From positions 112,501 through 176,500 of the forward strand of contig NZ_LN879430.1 of assembly GCF_900070325.1 (NCBI RefSeq): a stretch of DNA of 64,000 nt, in the 5' to 3' direction. The stretch's first letter is position 1. The number at the start of each line of letters is the position of its first letter. Both the position numbers and the translations under genes were made by a program. The notes under the pieces were generated by a model. That model did not search any database. It was given only the letters and a program-made list of their open reading frames with translations, and had not been told where the DNA came from. This DNA is from Herbinix luporum (GTDB lineage Bacteria; Bacillota; Clostridia; Lachnospirales; Lachnospiraceae). Positions 58,112 through 64,000 of this stretch are shown in pieces.

Positions 58112-59095
58112 CTAAAACCAGCGTCTTCTGCTACGACGGCGGCGTCTTCTATGAAACATCTCATTGAGCAATACGATAGTTACTAAATCTCTTAAAAGAT
58201 TCTGCTGTCTTCTTCTGGGATCAGAAGAAAAGCTGTTAATTCCAATCTCTGATACTTCATCCATATCTTTAACTCTTTCATATACACGGTCTATAATTCT
58301 TTCTAAGGATACTTTATCAGGACATTCGTCAAACATAATACTTCCGTCATATTCTAGTTTATCGCATTCATTATCTATCTCTCTTTGTATCCGCTTTGCC
58401 GTATTAGGATATATCTGTTTCATATATTTCATATCCCGGTCTAAATCCTCACAGTTATCATAACCATAAAGGGGGTATAAAGGAACTCCCATAGGTGTAT
58501 TATAAGGGGTGCATGGAGGCATATATTGGCCATTAACAGGATATAAGGGTATATTTCCGGAGGAAGTGCCGTTCATAGGCATGCCTGTTCTAGGAGTAGT
58601 ACCATTCATAGGCATGCCTGATCTAGGGGCGGTATCATTCATAGGCATACCTGTTCTAGGTGTGGTACCGTTCATAGGCATACCTGATCTAGGTGTGGTA
58701 CCGTTCATGGGCATACCTGATCTGGGAGTAGTACCGTTCATGGGCATACCTGATCTGGGAGTAGTGCCGTTCATAGGCATACCTGTTCTAGGTGTGATAC
58801 CGTTCATAGGCATGCCTGATCTGGGAGTAGTACCGTTCATGGGCGTATCAGTTCTTGGAGGGGTACCTATGTCCATAGGCATGCCGGTATCCGGAGTGGT
58901 ACTAAGCTTTTTAGCAACTCCGGTTTGATTATGTTGTTTTCTATTTACAGTGTCCAAAGTGTTAGCCTTATCAGTATCGGGGCTTGAAACTTTATTGGAC
59001 AAGTTGTCGTTATCAGGAGAAGTTTTTTCTTCGCTTATCTGAACGTTTAGTTTCTTATCACCTTCTGATTTTGACATATTAGATGAGTTTTGCAT
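58112..59095 (-). CDS. Tandem-repeat protein with conserved C-terminal domain
   Basis: A 327-residue protein in three parts. The first 65 residues are polar, rich in Ser, Asp, Asn and Lys. Then come nine or ten copies of an 11-residue unit GTTPRSGMPMN (about 70-180). The C-terminal region (about 215-327) is conserved-looking, with DRDMKYMKQIYPNTAKRIQ, NECDKLEYDGSIMFDE and a final poly-Arg tail ending RRRRRRSRRRWF. There is no signal peptide. Proteins with repeats and Arg-rich ends are common on clostridial spore coats, so a spore role is a guess. AGGAG precedes ATG 59095. Confidence 0.75.
   Translation of the reverse strand: MQNSSNMSKSEGDKKLNVQISEEKTSPDNDNLSNKVSSPDTDKANTLDTVNRKQHNQTGVAKKLSTTPDTGMPMDIGTPPRTDTPMNGTTPRSGMPMNGITPRTGMPMNGTTPRSGMPMNGTTPRSGMPMNGTTPRSGMPMNGTTPRTGMPMNDTAPRSGMPMNGTTPRTGMPMNGTSSGNIPLYPVNGQYMPPCTPYNTPMGVPLYPLYGYDNCEDLDRDMKYMKQIYPNTAKRIQREIDNECDKLEYDGSIMFDECPDKVSLERIIDRVYERVKDMDEVSEIGINSFSSDPRRRQQNLLRDLVTIVLLNEMFHRRRRRRSRRRWF
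58551..58884 (-). repeat. 33-bp tandem repeat array (nine full copies plus a degenerate end)
   Basis: The 33-base unit codes for TPRSGMPMNGT with S/T alternation at position 4. Copies differ by a few silent or single changes, as in a slipping minisatellite. The open reading frame read on the opposite strand is a by-product of the repeat. Confidence 0.92.
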
Positions 59096-59298
59096 TTATG
59101 TGCTCCTAAACTTTTTATTATCTAATATATGCAAACATAATCTTATTGTGAAATTTGTAAATAATTATAGATATAAATTTAAGAAAACTGTAAGAGGGAA
59201 GTCTATTAAATATAAATTTAATATGCTATAATATTCTAGTAAGCATCCTGGGAAAATAAGGGCTGCTTAACATAAATTATATGGGAAGGAAAATCTAA

Positions 59299-61851
59299 TT
59301 GTTAAAACAGATTTATCGTATAATTATTTTAATAGCTATATTTATCGCTTCTCTTTATTACTTTAGTAAGGATATTAAGGAAGTGGTATTTAATATAGAT
59401 AATACTACTAAGATGGAAGAAGCAACATTTCCTTTAGTACGTTTAAGAACAGAAGATGTAATTATTAATCTTCTTCATGGTTATAGCAGTAATCTTGATG
59501 CCAATTCCATCAGGGAATCACTTACACCAATAGGACCGGAGGGATCTTTTGAGGTTCTGATACAAGAAAGTGATTATGAAATTAAGAAATTAAATTATGA
59601 GGTTCGTGAATTTATAGGAAATGAACTGATTGAAAAGGGCTCTGTCAGTGTATTTGATGAAGAAAATGAATTCAAAACAGCTAAGCTACACCTTAGTCCT
59701 GATTTGCAAAAGGAGAAGGATTATGCTGTTAAAATAACCTTAATAACCAGCGAAAGTCGCAAAATGTATTATTATACTCGTATTAAAAAGTACGATAGCG
59801 GTAATCTGAAAAAAAAGCTGGAATTTGTAATGGATTTTCATAATGCAATTAAAGATAAGGAAAAGGCAGAGGAGTATTCTGTATATCTTGAGCCCCATAG
59901 GACAAAAGAAAACACCTCTTTAGCTGATGTTAACATTCATTCAAGCTTGGAATTAATAACTTGGGGCAAGCTAGAGCCGGAATTTATTACAGAGGTAGTC
60001 CCTACTGTTGTTGAAAATTATGCAGAGATTGCTTCCTTTGTTTTGGAGTATGTGGTTAAGGCTAAGGTATCAGATATTCCGGAATTTTATAAGGTTAAGG
60101 AATATTATCGTGTCAGATATACGCCGGGCAGGACGTATTTATTAAACTATGAACGCCGTATGGAAGCTTTATTTGATACGGACTTGACCAATGTGTCTAT
60201 GAACCAATTAAAGCTAGGCATTACTTCTAATTTGGATATACCATATTTGGCCGGCCCAGATAAAATGAAATTTGCTTTTGTTAGAAACCGTGAATTATGG
60301 TTTTATGATCTTGAGGAGAATAAAATAGTTCGCATTTTTTCTTTCCGTCAAAATAAGACTGATTATATTAGAGATATCTATGATCAGCATGATATCCGTA
60401 TACTAAATATGGATGCGGAAGGAAACGTTAATTTTATGGTATATGGCTATATGAACCGTGGCCAATACGAAGGCAGGGTGGCCATAGTCTTATACAAATA
60501 TATAAGAGCAGATCAAAGAATTGAAGAGCTTGTATATATCCCCGTAGATGAACCTTATCAGAGGTTAAAAGAAAATATGGGGGAACTTTCATACATTAAT
60601 AATTTAGATATTTTCTATTTTCATATATATGACAGTATTTATTCTTATGACATGATAACAAAACAGTTAACCAAACTGGCTTCTAATGTAGCTAAGGATA
60701 ATATATTGGACTTTAGTAAAGAAGGTTATTTTGTCTGGCAGGAAAGCGATGGTTTGGGTTATTCAAACAATATTAACATTATGAATCTTGAGACCGGAGA
60801 TATTCAAAAAATTGACTCCCGTCCCGGATATAAAATCGTTCTATTGGATATGATAGATATGAATCTAATATATGGGTTTGTGGCTGAAAATGATATTACA
60901 ACCATGATTGACGGAAGAGTTATTATTCCAATGAATAGAATTGAGATTGCCTCTTTGCAAAACGAAATACTGAAATCCTATAATAAGGAAGGTTACTATA
61001 TAACCGGAGTAGAGGTGAAGGATAATATTGTTGAATTATACCGTTCCAAGAAAGGGAAGGTTAATGGTAAGGATGTTTATGTAAGTTCAAGCAGTGATTA
61101 TATTATGAATAGGATTGTTGAAAAAACTCCTTTTATCAGTGTTGTGCCAAGGGTTTCCGAAGCGGCTTTAACAGAGTATTATATACAATTACCTTCAGAA
61201 TTTGATATGGATAAGGAGCCCAAAATGCTAACAACCGTAAATACAATAATATCCGATGACCCTACATTACGCTTACCTAAGGATGGAGAAAATATAAGCA
61301 ATGAAAAGCAGTATTATGCTTATATTATGGGAGAACTAGAAGAAACCTATAAGGAGGCGGCAGAGGCAATAAATGCTGCAGACCAAGGAGCTGGGGTGGT
61401 TTTATCTAGTTTAAACCATTTAGTATGGGAGCGGGGTGTTAACGCAAGCAGAATTAACCTATCCAAATTTGAGACAATGGATTTTTCAGCTTCGTCAAAT
61501 TCTTTGGAAAGCTGTATTAAACTTATGGCCAAATACTTAGGTAAAAATATAGACAATAAAACCCTAGATTTAAAAGATACCTCGGCCTTAGAAATCCTTA
61601 ATAAAGATCTAAAAGTGGAACCCATACGACTTACAGGTTCAACTTTAGATCAAGTATTATATTATATAAATAAAGGAAGGCCGGTTATAGCCATGACCGG
61701 ATATAATGATGCTATACTTATATATGGCTATGATGCCTATAATATATATATGATAGACCCCAAACAAGGGAAATCTGTTAAAATAGGATTACAAGATAGC
61801 AGAGATTTATTTGAAAATGCAGGTAATATATTTATATCTTATCTGGATTAA
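59299..61851 (+). CDS. Large membrane-anchored protein with degenerate C39-like peptidase domain
   Basis: An 850-residue protein with an N-terminal membrane anchor (about 7-25), a long extracellular part with beta-propeller-like repeats (about 320-600, such as FAFVRNRELWFYDLEENK), and a C-terminal papain-like C39 fold (about 710-850). In that domain the expected Cys region reads NSLESCIKLMAKYLG and the position of the catalytic His in GHAVVVVGYD-type motifs is occupied by YNDAILIYGYD, so His is lost and peptidase activity is doubtful. DP in YMIDPKQGK is kept. The start is TTG 59299 with GGAAGG upstream. The protein family is not recognised. Confidence 0.75.
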   Translation: MLKQIYRIIILIAIFIASLYYFSKDIKEVVFNIDNTTKMEEATFPLVRLRTEDVIINLLHGYSSNLDANSIRESLTPIGPEGSFEVLIQESDYEIKKLNYEVREFIGNELIEKGSVSVFDEENEFKTAKLHLSPDLQKEKDYAVKITLITSESRKMYYYTRIKKYDSGNLKKKLEFVMDFHNAIKDKEKAEEYSVYLEPHRTKENTSLADVNIHSSLELITWGKLEPEFITEVVPTVVENYAEIASFVLEYVVKAKVSDIPEFYKVKEYYRVRYTPGRTYLLNYERRMEALFDTDLTNVSMNQLKLGITSNLDIPYLAGPDKMKFAFVRNRELWFYDLEENKIVRIFSFRQNKTDYIRDIYDQHDIRILNMDAEGNVNFMVYGYMNRGQYEGRVAIVLYKYIRADQRIEELVYIPVDEPYQRLKENMGELSYINNLDIFYFHIYDSIYSYDMITKQLTKLASNVAKDNILDFSKEGYFVWQESDGLGYSNNINIMNLETGDIQKIDSRPGYKIVLLDMIDMNLIYGFVAENDITTMIDGRVIIPMNRIEIASLQNEILKSYNKEGYYITGVEVKDNIVELYRSKKGKVNGKDVYVSSSSDYIMNRIVEKTPFISVVPRVSEAALTEYYIQLPSEFDMDKEPKMLTTVNTIISDDPTLRLPKDGENISNEKQYYAYIMGELEETYKEAAEAINAADQGAGVVLSSLNHLVWERGVNASRINLSKFETMDFSASSNSLESCIKLMAKYLGKNIDNKTLDLKDTSALEILNKDLKVEPIRLTGSTLDQVLYYINKGRPVIAMTGYNDAILIYGYDAYNIYMIDPKQGKSVKIGLQDSRDLFENAGNIFISYLD

Positions 61852-61929
61852 AGCAAATTTATTAGGGTATTTATGTGAGGCTAAATACTAGTTTTGCATA
61901 TTTCATATAAAGAAAAGGAGAGAACATAT

Positions 61930-63048
61930 ATGGATGAGAGAATTAAAACACTGGCAAGTAATCTAGTTAATTATTCAATGGAAGTAAAAAAAGGAGATAA
62001 GGTTTACGTTCATTATATTGGAGAGTCAACAGAGGATCTAGCCAGACAGCTTGTAAAAGAAGTATACAAGGCAGGAGGAGTTCCTTTTGTACATTATACA
62101 AATCCCAGGCTTTTAAGGGAGGTTCTTTTAAACTGTTCTGAAGAGCAGATGTCTTTAATGGCTAAAATAGATGCTGCTGAAATGGCAGAAATGGATTGTT
62201 ATGTAGCTGTAAGGGGTTCTGATAATATTGCTGAAAATGCAGATGTAGCTCAGGAAAAAATGAAATTATATGAAACTTATTATCAGACACCGGTACATCA
62301 TGATATCCGTGTAAAGAAAACCAGATGGGTAGTTCTTAGATACCCCAATGCCTCTATGGCACAGCTTGCTAATATGAGTCAGGAAGCATTTGAAGATTTT
62401 TATTTCAAAGTATGTAATTTAGATTACGGTAAAATGGATGAGGCTATGAAGAGTCTGGTAGACTACATGAACCGTACTGATAAGGTACGTATTGTAGGAC
62501 CCGGAACAGATTTGACCTTCTCAATTAAAGGAATTCCTGCAATTCCTTGTTCCGGAAGAAGAAATATTCCTGATGGTGAAGTCTATACAGCTCCTGTAAA
62601 GGACAGCATCAACGGTACCTTAACCTATAATACTCCTGCGGTATTCCAAGGATTTACTTTTGAGAATATTTCTTTCCGTTTTGAAAACGGTAAGATTGTT
62701 GAAGCAACTGCCAATGATACAGAAAGAATTAATGAAGTATTAAATACTGATGAGGGGGCTCGTTATATTGGAGAGTTTGCTATTGGAGTAAACCCTTATA
62801 TCCTAAAACCTATGAAGGACACTTTGTTTGATGAAAAGATAATGGGATCTTTCCATTTTACACCGGGTAATTGCTATGAAGAAGAGGCTCCAAACGGTAA
62901 CAGTTCAGCAATCCATTGGGATTTAGTCTGCATACAAACACCGGAATATGGTGGGGGAGAAATTTATTTTGATGATGTTTTAATTCGTAAGGATGGAAGA
63001 TTCGTAGTTAAGGAGTTGGAGTGCTTAAATCCTGAAAATTTAATCTAA
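61930..63048 (+). CDS. Aminopeptidase, M29 family
   Basis: A 372-residue metallo-aminopeptidase of the AmpS/PepS/aminopeptidase T family. Metal ligands are present: Glu in IPDGEVYTAP, Glu in GARYIGEFAIGVNP, His in GSFHFTPGN, and His and Asp in AIHWDLV. It trims N-terminal residues from peptides in the cytoplasm and uses two divalent metals. ATG 61930 is preceded by AAAGGAG; a start at 61894 has no site. A glycosyltransferase gene follows after 16 bases. Confidence 0.93.
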   Translation: MDERIKTLASNLVNYSMEVKKGDKVYVHYIGESTEDLARQLVKEVYKAGGVPFVHYTNPRLLREVLLNCSEEQMSLMAKIDAAEMAEMDCYVAVRGSDNIAENADVAQEKMKLYETYYQTPVHHDIRVKKTRWVVLRYPNASMAQLANMSQEAFEDFYFKVCNLDYGKMDEAMKSLVDYMNRTDKVRIVGPGTDLTFSIKGIPAIPCSGRRNIPDGEVYTAPVKDSINGTLTYNTPAVFQGFTFENISFRFENGKIVEATANDTERINEVLNTDEGARYIGEFAIGVNPYILKPMKDTLFDEKIMGSFHFTPGNCYEEEAPNGNSSAIHWDLVCIQTPEYGGGEIYFDDVLIRKDGRFVVKELECLNPENLI

Positions 63049-63064
63049 GGGAGGAGTTATTGGT

Positions 63065-64000
63065 ATGAAATTACTGACTGCAGCTATACCCTGCTATAAC
63101 TCAGCCGAATATATGAGACATGCAATTGATACTTTGTTATCCGGCGGGGATGATATGGAAATTATAATTGTAAATGACGGGTCTAAAGATGATACTGAAA
63201 AAATTGGCCTTGAGTATCAGGAAAAGTATCCGAGTATTGTCCGTGTAATTAGCCAGGAAAACGGGGGTCATGGGGAAGCTGTAAATACAGGTCTGGCCAA
63301 TGCTACCGGCTTATATTTTAAGGTGGTAGATAGTGATGACTGGGTAAGTGAAAAGGCATTAAGTGAGATTTTAGCTAAGTTAAAAGAACTGATTGCAGAT
63401 GGCAATAGTCCTGATTTATTCTTAGCCAATTATGTATACGAGAAAGTGGGGGCAAAAAGGAAGAAGGTAATACACTATAATAGAGCACTTCCAAAAAATC
63501 AGATATTTACCTGGGATGATATAATGCATTTTAAGCAAAGTCAAAACATTCTAATGCATTCCGCCATATACAGGACAAAACTAATAAAAGATTGTGGATT
63601 AAAGCTACCCAAACATACCTTCTATGTGGATAATATTTTTGTATATCAGCCTCTACCCTATGTTAAGACTATGTATTATATGGATGTAAATCTATATAGA
63701 TACTTTATAGGCAGGGATGATCAATCGGTTAATGAAAAGATAATGATTAAAAGAATTGATCAACAGCTGAGAGTTACGAAAATAATGATAGAATCCCATA
63801 ATCTTGCACAGATAAAGAGCAAGAAACTAAGAAATTATATGATAAAGTATTTGTCTATGATGATGGCTATCTGTTCTGTCTTCCTAATAAAAGAAGGCAG
63901 TGATGAAAGTATAGCTAAAAAAGAGGCCCTATGGGAATATCTGAAGAATTACGACAAATGGCTTTATAAGAGGATTAGATCCCATATTCTAGGACGTTCA
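63065..64000 (+). CDS. GT2-family glycosyltransferase, 3' end outside the window
   Basis: The open frame runs from ATG 63065 past the window end (312 codons seen). It starts MKLLTAAIPCYNSAEYMRHAI and has the nucleotide-sugar site IIIVNDGSKDDT and the metal-binding VVDSDDW near residue 95, typical of GT-A family 2 enzymes that build cell-surface polysaccharides. GGGAGGAG lies 7-8 bases before the start. No membrane helix is seen in the visible part. Confidence 0.92.
   Translation, partial: MKLLTAAIPCYNSAEYMRHAIDTLLSGGDDMEIIIVNDGSKDDTEKIGLEYQEKYPSIVRVISQENGGHGEAVNTGLANATGLYFKVVDSDDWVSEKALSEILAKLKELIADGNSPDLFLANYVYEKVGAKRKKVIHYNRALPKNQIFTWDDIMHFKQSQNILMHSAIYRTKLIKDCGLKLPKHTFYVDNIFVYQPLPYVKTMYYMDVNLYRYFIGRDDQSVNEKIMIKRIDQQLRVTKIMIESHNLAQIKSKKLRNYMIKYLSMMMAICSVFLIKEGSDESIAKKEALWEYLKNYDKWLYKRIRSHILGRS

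Noticed and set aside
58551..58884. Repeat array as a possible CRISPR
   Set aside because: The 33-bp units are directly adjacent with no spacers and they code for a continuous protein.
58509..58928. Plus-strand frame with regular valine-rich repeats
   Set aside because: It is the antisense reading of the 33-bp repeat array in the minus-strand gene and has no ribosome binding site.

Overview
The window looks like a chromosomal segment of a low-GC, spore-forming, plant-biomass-degrading member of the Clostridia, most likely a Lachnospiraceae relative of Herbinix or Lachnoclostridium phytofermentans. This rests on the AT-rich sequence with strong Gram-positive ribosome binding sites, the Firmicutes gene orders (rpsF-ssb-rpsR, gdpP-rplI-dnaB, ywlC-ywlE-ywlF), a cwlD-type spore cortex amidase, two secreted GH5 cellulases and a secreted esterase with a dockerin. 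The genus is inference; no database search was possible.

Layout. 1-1359 is the 3' half of a 23S rRNA gene, followed by tRNA-Asn, tRNA-Cys, an AraC-GGDEF fusion gene and a second tRNA-Cys. 3374-7163 is a four-gene ferric-siderophore importer (yclNOPQ type) behind a promoter that overlaps a Fur-like box. 7492-8703 is a flavodiiron protein that appears to start at ATT or ATA. 8798-13911 is an L-arabinose catabolic operon (isomerase, kinase, epimerase) with a divergent AraC regulator. 14030-18667 holds pyrophosphatase, rpsF-ssb-rpsR, a TipA-like MerR regulator and small membrane proteins. 18746-20494 encodes a proline-free coiled-coil protein. 20780-28495 is a biomass-degradation cluster (GH5 with CBM3-like end, GH5-CBM2, CE1-CBM6-dockerin) interrupted by a Fic gene. 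28981-35150 has a chemoreceptor, surE, a tocopherol-cyclase-like protein, a Y-family polymerase and a YolD-like partner.

35172-43246 is a LacI-controlled region. Three copies of a 14-bp palindrome (TTGGAACGTTCCAA) sit at the lacI-type promoter, before an FAD oxidoreductase/alcohol dehydrogenase pair and just downstream of a consensus promoter driving a second sugar kinase. This unit is decaying: the dehydrogenase carries an internal deletion with frameshift, and only the C-terminal part of a HAD phosphatase remains ahead of the kinase.

43408-47293 is the housekeeping run gdpP-rplI-dnaB. It is followed by a MerR-like DNA-binding protein, a small 2[4Fe-4S] ferredoxin, a DUF1858 protein and mecA. 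49986-52054 encodes a Ser/Thr kinase fused to a P-loop-like domain plus a second P-loop-like protein, both without the usual Walker A lysine; this is the best candidate for an uncharacterised system. 52448-58011 has a GH18 cell-wall protein, cwlD, ywlC-ywlE-rpiB and ywmB. 58112-61851 has a repeat protein with 33-bp tandem repeats and, divergently, a large membrane-anchored protein ending in a degenerate C39-like domain. An M29 aminopeptidase and a truncated GT2 glycosyltransferase close the window.

I saw no CRISPR array, insertion sequence, prophage or riboswitch. Many starts were moved to match visible Shine-Dalgarno sequences; residue positions are approximate.
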